From positions 124,001 to 188,000 of the forward strand of contig NZ_BFAB01000001.1 of assembly GCF_003402475.1 (NCBI RefSeq): a stretch of 64,000 nucleotides of DNA, in the 5' to 3' direction. Made by a program: the position numbers and the translations under genes. This DNA is from Mycobacterium sp. MFM001 (GTDB taxonomy: Bacteria; Actinomycetota; Actinomycetes; Mycobacteriales; Mycobacteriaceae). Positions 37,251 through 46,602 of this stretch are shown in pieces (the stretch's first letter is position 1; every line of letters starts with the position of its first letter). A model generated the notes under the pieces. That model saw only the letters and a list, made by a program, of their open reading frames with translations, ran no database searches and was not told the origin of the DNA.

Positions 37251-37897
37251 CCGACCTGGGGATCGACAACGACCGTCTTGGCTTCGCCTTGCCGGGCAAG
37301 CACCTCGCGAGCCATCTGTTCGAACGAGATCTTCTCAGGCCCGCCGATATTCTCGATGCCATCCAACGGTTCACCTTTGGCCACCCGGGCGACCTCAGCC
37401 GCGAGGTCCTCCGCGGCGATCGGCTGGATCAGCGCGTCCGGTACGCGCACTTCGTCACCAACCGTCATCGACGCCGTAATCGCGTCGGTGAACTCCACGA
37501 ACTGCGTGGCACGCACGATCGAGTAGGGCACCCCCGACTCTTCGATGAGCTTCTCCTGGGCGACCTTCGCCCGCAGGTATCCGCTGTCGGGCAGCTGGTC
37601 GCAGCCAACGATCGACACCACGACGCAGTGCCCAATGCCCGCGGTCTTCGCGGCGGCCAAGAGATTGGCGGTCGATTTCGTGAAGAACTCCATCACCGCG
37701 TCGTCTTCGAACGAAGGGGAATTGGACACGTCGACAACCACGTCGGCACCCGACAGTGCGTCGGCGAGGCCTTTGCCGGTCAGGGTGTTGACGCCGGTCC
37801 GGGGCGACGCCGCCACGGCGTCGTCGCCGGAAGCGCGCAGTTTGTCAACCACTTTCGATCCGAGGATCCCTGTGCCACCAATCACGACGATCTTCAT
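37205..37897 (-). CDS. NAD(P)-binding NmrA/SDR-like protein
   Basis: 230 residues. The N-terminal MKIVVIGGTGILGSKVV loop is the extended-SDR cofactor motif (GxxGxxG). YLRAKVAQEKLI and VRATQF fit the atypical, NmrA-like group. The catalytic Tyr-x3-Lys is not obvious. ATG at 37897 follows AAAGGAAGCCC. It lies in a block absent from the M. tuberculosis locus and is divergent from the SnoaL-like gene. Confidence 0.82.
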   Translation of the reverse strand: MKIVVIGGTGILGSKVVDKLRASGDDAVAASPRTGVNTLTGKGLADALSGADVVVDVSNSPSFEDDAVMEFFTKSTANLLAAAKTAGIGHCVVVSIVGCDQLPDSGYLRAKVAQEKLIEESGVPYSIVRATQFVEFTDAITASMTVGDEVRVPDALIQPIAAEDLAAEVARVAKGEPLDGIENIGGPEKISFEQMAREVLARQGEAKTVVVDPQVGYFGTPLAMNSLVTA

Positions 37898-37942
37898 GGG
37901 CTTCCTTTCAGCCGCCACCCAAGTTAACGCAAGGATTGCACC

Positions 37943-38323
37943 ATGAGCTTGTCAAAAGACGAAGTGCGCAAGGTCGTCGCAACCTATCTGCGCGCGTGGA
38001 GTGCCCAAGACCCCGACCTGATCACCACTATTTTCACGCCCGCGGCCACCTACCACGAACGCGTGCTCGAGGAGCCGATCCGCGGCGAGGCCGCGATCCG
38101 CCACTACTGGCAAACCAAAGTTGTTGAGGGACAGGCGAATATCGAGGTCGAGCTGCTCAACCTCTACCTCGACGGCACCACGGCCATTGCCGAGTGGGAA
38201 GCCCGGTTCGACGATCTCGTCCAAGGCCACCGCAAGCTGATGCGCGAGGTCGCCATCCTGGAATTCGACGGCGATCGGATCGGCGGCCTGCGCGAATACT
38301 GGGCGTCGCAACGAGTTGGTTAA
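37943..38323 (+). CDS. SnoaL/NTF2-like small protein
   Basis: 126 residues. The NTF2-like cone fold is suggested by [17 protein letters not shown], then [10 protein letters not shown] and [11 protein letters not shown]. Such proteins act as isomerases, hydratases or cofactor-free enzymes on small molecules. ATG at 37943 has AAGGATTGCACC upstream. It is divergent from the SDR-like gene across 45 bp, and its stop overlaps that of the PPE gene by 4 bp. Confidence 0.83.
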   Translation: MSLSKDEVRKVVATYLRAWSAQDPDLITTIFTPAATYHERVLEEPIRGEAAIRHYWQTKVVEGQANIEVELLNLYLDGTTAIAEWEARFDDLVQGHRKLMREVAILEFDGDRIGGLREYWASQRVG

Positions 38324-39747
38324 CTACTGTCGTCGGTGCCCCAGCTGCTCGGCATCATCGGCATGGTCGGCCCGCCGGTCTCATCGTCGGCCAGCGTGGT
38401 CAGGCCCGCCGCTTGTCCGGCAGCGGCCTTCTGCGCGGTACCGGCGAAGCCCAGCGTTCCCGCGCCCTGGTCCGAGGCCGCCACGTCGGGCTCCAGATCC
38501 ATGTACTCGTAACCCCGGCCGAGCTGTGTCACTTTGGTTCGGCGTCGACGCTGGCGCGCCTCTTGCTGGGCTGCCGCCGCGGCCGCAGCGGCGGCCGAGT
38601 CGGGTTCTGACACCTTCATTTTGGCTCCGGCGCGCACACTCATCGGCGCGCCGAACCCGGTGCCGGGCGGGCCTACCACGTACGGGTAGGCGAAACCCGC
38701 CCCGCCGGGCGGGGGCGGTGCCGGCGGGGCGGTGGTCGCTACGGTGCTCGCCGCGGGCGCGGTCGCGGGTGCCGGGGCCGCAGCCGGGGCGGCGGCGGCC
38801 GTGGGCGCGGGTGCGGGCGCCGTTCCGGCGACGGGCTGGATGTCGGCGGGCGTCGGGGCGGGCACGACGGCGGGCACGTCGGGCGTCGAGACGGGAGCGG
38901 ATTGCGACAGGCCAGCCAGCCCGGCCAGGCCGGCTGCGCCTGCCAGCGGGATGGCGGGCGCGACCAAACCGAACGAGAGCTCCGAGAGTTGCGTCAACTG
39001 AGGGGCGAACGTGAGATACACCTCGCCTCCCCAGCGGGGAATCCAATACGTGAAAATCTGATAGAGCACTTGGGCGTTCGTCGGATTCGGGTTCGTCAGC
39101 TCATTCCAAATAGCGCTGCCGATTTTGTCCAGGCGCTCAGTCCACCAACTCGGATCGGTGGGACCCGGCCCCTCGTCCTGGCTTCCGCCGGAGTTGTTGT
39201 TGCTGTTGGATTTCTGGATTTCCGGGGCAGGGTCAGTTTGCGGCGTCGACGCCACCGCGGTGCTGGTCACCGCTTGATACGTCGTCATCGTGGTGGCCGC
39301 TTGCACCCACATCCGCGCATAGTCGGCCTCGTTGACCGCGATCGGGATCGTGTTGATCCCAAAGAAATTCGTCGCCACCAACACCGCGTGCATGGCGTGG
39401 TTGGCGGCCAGCTCGCCCAGGGTCGGCATGGCCGCCAACGCGGCGGTGTACGCCGCCGCCACGGTCTCCTGCGCAGTGGCCGTCGCCGCGCTGTTCGCGC
39501 TGGTCTGCATCAGCCAGGCCAGATACGGAACATGCGCAGCCACATACGATTCGGCGCTGGGGCCCTGCCAGGCCCCCGTCTGCACCGCCGCCAGCAGCGA
39601 GCTGAGTTCTTCAGCCGCCGACTCGTATTCGACGCTCAACGAGTTCCACACGCCAGCGGCCGCCAGCAACGCCTCCGGTCCCGGACCGCTGCTCAGCAAC
39701 GCCGAATGCACCTCCGGCGGCGAAGCCATCCAGATCGGCGCAGTCAT
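38320..39747 (-). CDS. PPE family protein, PPW subfamily
   Basis: 475 residues. The N-terminal helical domain has Pro10-Pro11-Glu12 (MASPPEVHS) and the AWQGPSAE turn. A Pro/Ala-rich linker fills about residues 275-350. The C-terminal 40 residues contain LGFAGT and PMMPSSW, i.e. GFxGT and PxxPxxW, the PPW marks. PPE proteins need a PE partner and a type VII (ESX) system for export; no pe gene is next to it. It breaks the Rv0226c/Rv0225 adjacency, so it was probably inserted. Confidence 0.93.
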   Translation of the reverse strand: MTAPIWMASPPEVHSALLSSGPGPEALLAAAGVWNSLSVEYESAAEELSSLLAAVQTGAWQGPSAESYVAAHVPYLAWLMQTSANSAATATAQETVAAAYTAALAAMPTLGELAANHAMHAVLVATNFFGINTIPIAVNEADYARMWVQAATTMTTYQAVTSTAVASTPQTDPAPEIQKSNSNNNSGGSQDEGPGPTDPSWWTERLDKIGSAIWNELTNPNPTNAQVLYQIFTYWIPRWGGEVYLTFAPQLTQLSELSFGLVAPAIPLAGAAGLAGLAGLSQSAPVSTPDVPAVVPAPTPADIQPVAGTAPAPAPTAAAAPAAAPAPATAPAASTVATTAPPAPPPPGGAGFAYPYVVGPPGTGFGAPMSVRAGAKMKVSEPDSAAAAAAAAAQQEARQRRRRTKVTQLGRGYEYMDLEPDVAASDQGAGTLGFAGTAQKAAAGQAAGLTTLADDETGGPTMPMMPSSWGTDDSS

Positions 39748-39837
39748 CGTCGAACACCCACGGGCATCCCTCCCGGGGTAATTCTTCCGCGAACGGGGTG
39801 CCTGCGCAATAAAGAATTGCGGTCGATTCAGGTGGTT

Positions 39838-39857
39838 TAGTCCGCCTTTTCGGACTA
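39838..39857. terminator. Small hairpin between the cupin and PPE genes
   Basis: TAGTCCG-CCTTTT-CGGACTA has 7-base arms and a 6-base loop. It lies just after the cupin stop and before the PPE start, on the minus strand, so it may end the glycosyltransferase-cupin transcript. No U tract follows. Confidence 0.4.
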
Positions 39858-39886
39858 TTAGTCTCGATTTCTGCGCGAAAGCGCTT

Positions 39887-41065
39887 TCACTCGTCGGGCA
39901 GCCGGACGAGGTATCCGGTCGTGATCAGCGTTCGGGCCAGTGCCGTCTGCTGCTCGGCAGGCAGCTCAGGCAGATCGCGAACCCGGAATGGCTCGGTACT
40001 CCTCGACACGAACTGCATCGCGGCTTTGTGCTCGGGCGTGACCCTTATCAGCAGTTGAGCAAACTGCAGGCCAACACTTGCGGTGTCGGCCACGACCCGC
40101 GAATAGAGCGGCTGGTACTTGACTACCAGTGTGTTTCCGTCGATCCCAACGGCGTTCGAGATCTGTCCCACCGGTGGGCATCGGCCACGCCGGACCAGGA
40201 CCTCCTCCATCGCCTCGAGACCTTCCGCGATGGCGCTGGGGTCCTCGACGCTTCGGACGACGTCGCGCACCAGGTCGGTCAAGCCGGCGCGTACCCGGGC
40301 GTCGTCGAGATGCCGCGGAGGCAGACGGGCGTGCATGCCGTTGTCGCGCAGGCTCAGCGCATGGAGCACATGGGTCATGAGAGTCAGCACAGTGGGCGCG
40401 TGTATTCCGACGGTCAAGTGGACGGATGGCTCCGACTGCGTCTCCGCCCCGTGAACTCGGCCCCGTGGCAGATACAGCACGTCGCCGGCTTCCAGGCGCA
40501 GCTCGGTCGGCGACGAAAGCTCGGGTGTGGCAACCGTATCCGGACGATGCATCTCGTGGGGCGGGACCGCGTCGTCGTTGGACAGATACCAGACCTTCGA
40601 CCCCTGGATCTGAAGAACCAACACGTCGTGCGGGTCGTAGTGGGGGACGAAGCCGGCCGATCCCGGCGGCGTGATGTAGCCGTTGACCCGCGTCGGGAAG
40701 TTCAGCTCGACCTCGATCGAGTGAGTCAACGAACCGATCGTCCGCGCGTACTCCTCAAGCCTGTTGAGGACGATCGTGTAGCCGTCCGCAAAGTTATCGC
40801 GGACGCGATCCAGGTCGAGGCTGCCGTCCGAAAGCCGGTAACTACCCGGCTCCTTGTCCTCACCGCGCCGCACCAGCCGCACCCCGGATGGCTCTGGCCG
40901 GACGTACTCCAAGAGTTCGTCGATTACCGACGGTCCCTGCAGCAGACGGTCGAAGTAGCCTGGGTTGCCTCGCTTGACGTGGTGGTGCGTCTGCCCCCAT
41001 ACCTCGTCGAGGAAGGTTTGCACGCGCAGAGGGTGGAGCAGCCAGGCCAGCGACGTGTCGGCCAC
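39887..41065 (-). CDS. JmjC-like cupin oxygenase (ROXA/cupin-4 type)
   Basis: 392 residues. A JmjC-type double-stranded beta-helix: iron-binding [14 protein letters not shown] (His-x-Asp) and a distal His in PRGRVHGAE. The C-terminus is a winged-helix-like dimerisation domain. Bacterial ROXA-type enzymes hydroxylate ribosomal proteins using 2-oxoglutarate, but cell-wall or lipid substrates are possible. GTG at 41065 starts 2 bp after the glycosyltransferase stop, a tight coupling, so its role may be linked to that enzyme. Confidence 0.85.
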   Translation of the reverse strand: MADTSLAWLLHPLRVQTFLDEVWGQTHHHVKRGNPGYFDRLLQGPSVIDELLEYVRPEPSGVRLVRRGEDKEPGSYRLSDGSLDLDRVRDNFADGYTIVLNRLEEYARTIGSLTHSIEVELNFPTRVNGYITPPGSAGFVPHYDPHDVLVLQIQGSKVWYLSNDDAVPPHEMHRPDTVATPELSSPTELRLEAGDVLYLPRGRVHGAETQSEPSVHLTVGIHAPTVLTLMTHVLHALSLRDNGMHARLPPRHLDDARVRAGLTDLVRDVVRSVEDPSAIAEGLEAMEEVLVRRGRCPPVGQISNAVGIDGNTLVVKYQPLYSRVVADTASVGLQFAQLLIRVTPEHKAAMQFVSRSTEPFRVRDLPELPAEQQTALARTLITTGYLVRLPDE

Positions 41066-41067
41066 GG

Positions 41068-42216
41068 CTACACCACGCCGCTGATCTGCTTTCCGGCCAA
41101 CACGGATTCCAGGACCGAGCGCATCGCGTCGGCGCTTTGCTGCCAAGAGAATTCGGCACTGCGCGCTTGCGCCTTGGCCCCGAGTTGATCGCGCAGCACC
41201 GAGTCGTCCAGCAGTTGGCGCAGGCGATTCACCAGCTCGGTCCGATCGTCGACGAGAACGCCGGTCACTCCGTCGATGATCGAATCGGTCAGCCCTCCCG
41301 ACGACCGGTAGCCGATGGTGGGCACCGCGTGCTGCGCCGCCTCGACCACAGCCAGGCCCCACCCTTCTTTGCGCGACGGCAGCACATGCACCCAAGCCTG
41401 TTGCATCACATGGTGTTTGGCGACGTCGTCGACGTGACCGTGGAACGTCACCGCGTGGCTGATACCAAGGCGCGACGCGTGATCGACCAGCCGCTGCCGC
41501 CACCATCCACCGCCGACAATGTCCAGATGCAGATCCGGTATCCGCAGTTCCGCCACTGCTTCCAGCGCGTCCTCGATCTGCTTGTGGGGCACCAGCCGGG
41601 ACAACACCACCACCCGCGGCGTCGTCGCTCGCGGCTCGCTCAGCGTGGGTGCCGGCGCCTCGTCAAGACCGTTGCGCACCACCGCGATTCGCTCGTGGCC
41701 CACACCCAGCGCAACCAAGTCGCGGGCCGACGGCAGCGACACCGTCACGTACTGGTTGCGCCGGTGCACTCGCGGCGACAACCACGACTCGACGAACCAG
41801 CCCAGCCTGCCGATCATCCGACCGGCCACCGGCCACTGCTCCCGGTGGCAATGGTGCACCAGCACCGCCACCCGTCGCCCGTAGATCAGCCGGGCCAGAA
41901 ACGGCAGGCCGTTCTGGGTATCGATCACCACATCGGGTCGCACATGCCGCAGCGGCCCCAGCCCGAGTCGGGCCGCCGCCATCGCCAGCAGTGCCCACAC
42001 ATACACCGAATAGCGTCCGCCGGCGCGGCTGATCTGGACGCCGTCGATCACTTCGCTGCGAGCTGCACCCGGGTAGCGGGCGGTCCGCAGCGTGACCGCG
42101 ATACCGGACTCGGCAAGCTGCGCGCCAATGCGCTGCAGATAGGTTTCGCTGCCTCCGCCCTGCGGGTGGCCGGTGTCACGCCAGCACAGCAGCAGGACGG
42201 AGCGCAGACCGGACAT
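41068..42216 (-). CDS. GT4-family glycosyltransferase (Rv0225-like)
   Basis: 382 residues, GT-B fold. PQGGGSETYLQRIG near the N-terminus is the acceptor-site loop. The donor site carries PSRKEGWGLAVVEAA (the E-x7-E signature). No signal peptide, so cytoplasmic. Corresponds to Rv0225 and lies in the TmaT/MtrP cluster, so it probably makes an envelope glycoconjugate. Divergent from the MtrP-like methyltransferase across 42 bp. Confidence 0.88.
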   Translation of the reverse strand: MSGLRSVLLLCWRDTGHPQGGGSETYLQRIGAQLAESGIAVTLRTARYPGAARSEVIDGVQISRAGGRYSVYVWALLAMAAARLGLGPLRHVRPDVVIDTQNGLPFLARLIYGRRVAVLVHHCHREQWPVAGRMIGRLGWFVESWLSPRVHRRNQYVTVSLPSARDLVALGVGHERIAVVRNGLDEAPAPTLSEPRATTPRVVVLSRLVPHKQIEDALEAVAELRIPDLHLDIVGGGWWRQRLVDHASRLGISHAVTFHGHVDDVAKHHVMQQAWVHVLPSRKEGWGLAVVEAAQHAVPTIGYRSSGGLTDSIIDGVTGVLVDDRTELVNRLRQLLDDSVLRDQLGAKAQARSAEFSWQQSADAMRSVLESVLAGKQISGVV

Positions 42217-42258
42217 CAGGGGTCAGCCTAATGGGAATCGCTCCGTAGGCTGACGGCG

Positions 42259-43023
42259 ATGGTCGTGACCGACGTGTTCGCCCGGCGGGCGACGCTGTCC
42301 CGCTCGGTGCGGCTGCTCTCGGAGTTCCGCTACGAGCAATCGCAGCCGGCCCGGTTCTACGGCGCGCTGGCCGCCGATACCGCGGCGATGGTCGACGACC
42401 TCTGGCGCGGGATCCACGGCGAATCCGCGACGGGCCACACGCTGCTCGACGTCGGCGGCGGGCCGGGATACTTCGCGTCGGCGTTCGCTGACGCCGGAAT
42501 CCGGTACGTCGGCGTCGAACCGGACCCCGACGAAATGCACGCGGCTGCACCGTCTTTCGCCCAGAGCTCGGGCGAATTCGTGCGGGCGTCGGGGATGGCG
42601 CTGCCGTTCGCCGACGACTCGGTCGACATCTGCCTGTCATCCAATGTCGCCGAGCACGTCCCGCGACCCTGGCAACTCGGCGCCGAGCTGCTTCGGGTGA
42701 CCCGGCCGGGCGGGCTGGTGGTGTTGTCGTACACGGTGTGGCTGGGGCCGTTCGGCGGACATGAGATGGGGCTGACCCACTACCTGGGCGGCGAGCGCGC
42801 CGCCGCGCGGTATGCCCGCAAACACGGCCACCCGGCGAAGAACAACTACGGGTCGTCGTTATTCGCGGTCTCGGCGGCCGACGGTTTGAACTGGGCGGCC
42901 AGCACCGGGGCGCTCGTCGCCGCATTTCCGCGCTACCACCCGCGATGGGCCTGGTGGATGACGTCCGTGCCGACGCTGCGGGAATTTCTGGTGAGCAATT
43001 TGGTGCTGGTGCTGCAGCCGTAG
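42259..43023 (+). CDS. Methyltransferase, MtrP-like (Rv0224c)
   Basis: 254 residues, class I SAM fold with LLDVGGGPGYFASAFA as SAM motif, then LPFADDSVDICLSSNVAEH. The corynebacterial homolog MtrP is needed for trehalose monomycolate transport (recalled literature), with TmaT encoded in the same cluster. ATG at 42259. Confidence 0.88.
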   Translation: MVVTDVFARRATLSRSVRLLSEFRYEQSQPARFYGALAADTAAMVDDLWRGIHGESATGHTLLDVGGGPGYFASAFADAGIRYVGVEPDPDEMHAAAPSFAQSSGEFVRASGMALPFADDSVDICLSSNVAEHVPRPWQLGAELLRVTRPGGLVVLSYTVWLGPFGGHEMGLTHYLGGERAAARYARKHGHPAKNNYGSSLFAVSAADGLNWAASTGALVAAFPRYHPRWAWWMTSVPTLREFLVSNLVLVLQP

Positions 43024-43079
43024 CCGTCAGTTGACTGGAACCTGTTCTCGTTTTGCCGGTGGCTGGGTAGGGTGGCGCC

Positions 43080-44552
43080 ATGACCCACAGTCAGAAGACC
43101 GAATACGACAAGCTGTTCATCGGCGGCAAGTGGACCCAACCGTCGAGTACCGACGTCATCGAGGTGCACTGTCCGGCCACCGGTGAGTACGTCGGCAAGG
43201 TGCCGCTGGCGGCCGCGGCCGACGTCGACGCCGCCGTCGCGGCGGCCCGCAAGGCGTTCGACACCGGACCGTGGCCCTCGACACCGCCGGCTGAGCGCGC
43301 GGCCGTCATCGCCAACGCGCTCAAGTTGATGGAAGAGCGCAAGGATCTGTTCACCCGGATCCTCGCCGACGAGACCGGCCAGCCGCCGACGACCATCGAG
43401 ACGATGCACTGGATGAGCTCGATCGGGGCGCTGAATTTCTTCGCCGGCCCCGCCGTCGAGCAGGTCCGGTGGAAAGAGGTTCGCAACGGCGGATACGGGC
43501 AAAGCATCGTCTATCGCGAGCCGCTCGGCGTCGTCGGCGCGATCGTCGCCTGGAACGTGCCGCTGTTCCTGGCCGTCAACAAACTGGGCCCGGCGCTGCT
43601 GGCCGGCTGCACGGTGGTGCTGAAGCCCGCTGCCGAAACACCGTTGAGCGCAAACGCTTTGGCGGAGGTGTTCGCCGAGGCCGGCCTGCCCGACGGGGTG
43701 CTGTCTATCGTTCCCGGCGGGATCGAGACCGGACAGGCGCTGACATCCAACCCCGACATCGACATCTTCACGTTCACCGGCAGCTCGGCCGTCGGGAAGG
43801 AGATCGGTCGGCGCGCCGCGGACCTGCTCAAGCCGTGCACACTGGAGCTCGGCGGGAAATCGGCGGCCATCGTGCTCGACGACGTCGACCTGGCCTCCGC
43901 CATACCGATGTTGGTGTTCTCCGGGATCATGAACACCGGGCAAGCTTGTGTCGCCCAGACCCGCATCCTGGCGCCTCGCTCACGCTACGACGAGATCGTC
44001 GACGCGGTAAGCACTTTCGTACAGGCGCTGCCGGTCGGCCTGCCGTCGGACCCGGCCGCCCAAATCGGTTCACTGATCTCGGAGAAGCAGCGCACCCGGG
44101 TCGAGGGCTACATCGCCAAAGGCAAAGAAGAAGGCGCCCGGCTGGTGTGCGGCGGGGGACGTCCCGACGGGCTGGACAATGGCTTCTTTGTGCAGCCAAC
44201 GGTTTTCGCCGACGTCGACAACAAGATGACGATCGCCCAGGAGGAGATCTTCGGGCCGGTGCTTTCGATCATTCCTTACGACAGCGAAGACGACGCGATC
44301 AAGATCGCCAACGACTCGGTGTACGGCCTCGCCGGCAGCGTGTGGACCACCAATGTTCCACGCGGCATCGAGATCTCGGAGAAGATCCGCACCGGGACAT
44401 ACGCCATCAACTGGTACGCGTTCGACCCCTGCTGTCCGTTCGGCGGCTACAAGAACTCCGGCATCGGCCGCGAAAACGGGCCGGAAGGCGTCGAGCACTT
44501 CACTCAGCAGAAGAGCGTGCTGATGCCGATGGGGTACACGATCGACAGCTGA
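43080..44552 (+). CDS. NAD-dependent aldehyde dehydrogenase (Rv0223c-like)
   Basis: 490 residues. VAWNVPLFLAVNK (cofactor loop), LELGGKSAA (general base Glu) and NTGQACVAQTR with the nucleophile Cys at about 290 are all present. It should oxidise aldehydes to acids; the substrate is unknown. It follows the methyltransferase by 56 bp on the same strand. ATG at 43080. Convergent with the Cys-rich secreted gene. Confidence 0.92.
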   Translation: MTHSQKTEYDKLFIGGKWTQPSSTDVIEVHCPATGEYVGKVPLAAAADVDAAVAAARKAFDTGPWPSTPPAERAAVIANALKLMEERKDLFTRILADETGQPPTTIETMHWMSSIGALNFFAGPAVEQVRWKEVRNGGYGQSIVYREPLGVVGAIVAWNVPLFLAVNKLGPALLAGCTVVLKPAAETPLSANALAEVFAEAGLPDGVLSIVPGGIETGQALTSNPDIDIFTFTGSSAVGKEIGRRAADLLKPCTLELGGKSAAIVLDDVDLASAIPMLVFSGIMNTGQACVAQTRILAPRSRYDEIVDAVSTFVQALPVGLPSDPAAQIGSLISEKQRTRVEGYIAKGKEEGARLVCGGGRPDGLDNGFFVQPTVFADVDNKMTIAQEEIFGPVLSIIPYDSEDDAIKIANDSVYGLAGSVWTTNVPRGIEISEKIRTGTYAINWYAFDPCCPFGGYKNSGIGRENGPEGVEHFTQQKSVLMPMGYTIDS

Positions 44553-44569
44553 CTGCAGTCACCTGTGCA

Positions 44570-44926
44570 TTACGGCTGCGCTTCCGGTGGCGCGATGGGA
44601 GCAACTGGTGGATGCACCGGACGTCGGGTGGGACTTCCGTTGTTCGGTGGCGCCAGCTCGCTGTCGCAGCTGCTCGCCGTGCAGGTAACAACGTAAGTGC
44701 CGTCGTCGTAGTTGTCGCAGGTTTGGGTGCCGTAGGCGTCCGTGTAGCAACACTTTGAGTATCGGTGTCCGCCACCGATGGTTGTGGTGTATGTGCCTCC
44801 AGCGGACTTGCATTCGCTTTGGATGGTCGATTCGGGTTCCGCTTGGGAGACGGGTGCGGTCAGGACGGTCGCGCCGAGCGCGATGGCGGCCGCCCCGACC
44901 GGCACGCCTAGTTGAGAAAGTTTCAC
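44570..44926 (-). CDS. Small secreted Cys-rich protein
   Basis: 118 residues. Signal peptide to about residue 29, with a likely cut after VSQA. Six cysteines follow (39, 59, 60, 70, 82, 87), enough for three disulfides, then a proline-rich tail. GTG at 44926 follows AGGGAATGAGACC and lies 18 bp after the methyltransferase stop, so it is probably co-transcribed. No family recognised; could be an extracellular effector or envelope protein. Confidence 0.82.
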   Translation of the reverse strand: MKLSQLGVPVGAAAIALGATVLTAPVSQAEPESTIQSECKSAGGTYTTTIGGGHRYSKCCYTDAYGTQTCDNYDDGTYVVTCTASSCDSELAPPNNGSPTRRPVHPPVAPIAPPEAQP

Positions 44927-44944
44927 GGTCTCATTCCCTAACAG

Positions 44945-45772
44945 CTAGCGTTTGCGCGCGGTGATAAGCAGGTACTCCCACCGCATCGTCGACGATCCGG
45001 CCAGGGATCGATTCCCTAGTTCCGCCAACGCACTATCGAGCGCGGCGACGCGGTCAAGGTTGGCCGCGATATTGCGATACGTGGTGATCGTCGGTCCATA
45101 GTTGGCCTTGAAGAAATCGCGGAATGCCTCGCCGGTGGCAAATAGGTCGACGCTCAATGTGCGTCGCTGCATGGCCAGGTCGGTGACCCGTTCACCCAGC
45201 AGCTGCTGGACATACTCTTCCTTCCCCCACAGCGGCGGTGGCTGCACCCCGGGTGGTGGCATCGGCGCAAAGGGCTTCATCGTCGCGAACATCTGACCGA
45301 TGAAGCCCTCGGGTGTCCAGTTGATCAGCGCGAGCGTTCCGCCGGGACGGCATACGCGGACCAGTTCGTCGGCAGCCCGTTGATGATGCGGGGCGAACAT
45401 CACCCCGATACACGACACCACTGCGTCAAAGTCGTTGTCGTCGAACGGCAGTGCCTCGGCATCGGCTTCCGCCCATTCGAGTTCGACACCGCGCTCGGCT
45501 GCCGCCGCGCGTCCGACTTCCAACAACTCAGGAGTGAGGTCGCTCGCGACCACGCAGGCCCCGGCCGCCGCGGCGGGGATTGAGGCGTTGCCGGTTCCGG
45601 CGGCCACATCGAGAACGCGGTCGCCTGGTCCGATGCCGCTGGCGTGCACCAGCACTGGCCCCAGCGGCGCAACCAGGTCGCTGGCCACTACGCGGTAGTC
45701 GCCGGTTGCCCAGACCGCGCGATGTTTGGCGGCCAACTCACGATCGGCGGTAGTGGCGGCATCAGCAGTCAC
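44945..45772 (-). CDS. SAM-dependent methyltransferase (UbiE/COQ5-like)
   Basis: 275 residues. SAM motif VLDVAAGTGNASIPAA, then ASDLTPELL and LPFDDNDFDAVVS. The GTG at 45772 follows AACCAGGAGGTCACC, better than any upstream start. It is divergent from the HxlR regulator across 134 bp, which probably controls it. The secreted Cys-rich gene follows 18 bp downstream. Confidence 0.87.
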   Translation of the reverse strand: MTADAATTADRELAAKHRAVWATGDYRVVASDLVAPLGPVLVHASGIGPGDRVLDVAAGTGNASIPAAAAGACVVASDLTPELLEVGRAAAAERGVELEWAEADAEALPFDDNDFDAVVSCIGVMFAPHHQRAADELVRVCRPGGTLALINWTPEGFIGQMFATMKPFAPMPPPGVQPPPLWGKEEYVQQLLGERVTDLAMQRRTLSVDLFATGEAFRDFFKANYGPTITTYRNIAANLDRVAALDSALAELGNRSLAGSSTMRWEYLLITARKR

Positions 45773-45847
45773 GGTGACCTCCTGGTTCGAGCTGGTGCGG
45801 CAGGGCCATCGTCCGTTCACAAGCGCGGCGATTCCAGTGCCAAATCT

Positions 45848-45863
45848 GAACCGAACATGGTTC
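45848..45863. promoter_or_regulatory. Possible HxlR operator
   Basis: GAACC-GAACAT-GGTTC is an inverted repeat in the divergent methyltransferase/HxlR gap, 44 bp before the HxlR start. Bound protein is inferred from location. Confidence 0.4.
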
Positions 45864-45906
45864 TGAATCTGTATCGGTCCCCGGGCTGCGGAGGTATCGT
45901 CACACC

Positions 45907-46581
45907 ATGCCGTCCTACGGTCAGTTCTGCCCGGTCGCCAAAGCCATGGAGCTGCTCGACGAGCGATGGACGATGCTGGTAGTGCGTGAATTACTCGAGG
46001 GCAGTAGGCATTTCAACGACCTGCGCCGCGGCGTACCCAAAATGTCGCCGGCCCTGCTGTCCAAGCGGCTGCAGACCCTGACCCGCGCGGGTCTCGTCGA
46101 ACGCTCCCAGGCCGACGGGCGAACCTCATACACCCTGACCCCCTGCGGCAAGGAACTGCACGACGTCGTGCAGGCAATCGGCGCCTGGGGTGTGCGATGG
46201 ATTCCGGAAATCGGCGACGACGAGCTCGACCCGCACCTGCTGATGTGGGACATCCACCGAAAGATGCCGATCGACAAGTGGCCGCGCGAACGGACCGTGC
46301 TGGCATTCCGGCTGTCGAGCGTGGCGCCGAAGGCGTCGTCGTGGTGGCTCATAGTCGCCGACGGCCGAGCCGACATCTGCGACTTCGACCCCGGCTACGA
46401 CGTCGCCGCCACCGTGTCGTGCACCCTGCGCACACTCACCGAGATCTGGCGCGGCGACGTGTCCTGGTCGCGTGCGCTGATCGACGGGTCGGTATCCATC
46501 GACGCACCGTCGCAGGTGCGACGCGCGGTGCCCACGTGGATCGGTCAATCGCGGCTGGCCGCCGTCCCACGCCCTGCGTAG
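45907..46581 (+). CDS. HxlR-family regulator with C-terminal SCP2-like domain
   Basis: 224 residues. The N-terminal HxlR winged helix has FCPVAKAMELLDERWTMLVV, then LRRGVPKMSPALLSKRL. The second half (about 115-224) reads like an SCP2-type ligand fold (SVSIDAPSQVRRAVPTWI). Such HxlR proteins sense small molecules. Expected target: the divergent methyltransferase and secreted protein. Confidence 0.85.
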   Translation: MPSYGQFCPVAKAMELLDERWTMLVVRELLEGSRHFNDLRRGVPKMSPALLSKRLQTLTRAGLVERSQADGRTSYTLTPCGKELHDVVQAIGAWGVRWIPEIGDDELDPHLLMWDIHRKMPIDKWPRERTVLAFRLSSVAPKASSWWLIVADGRADICDFDPGYDVAATVSCTLRTLTEIWRGDVSWSRALIDGSVSIDAPSQVRRAVPTWIGQSRLAAVPRPA

Positions 46582-46602
46582 TCTGCGTCGAACCTAACGC
46601 CG

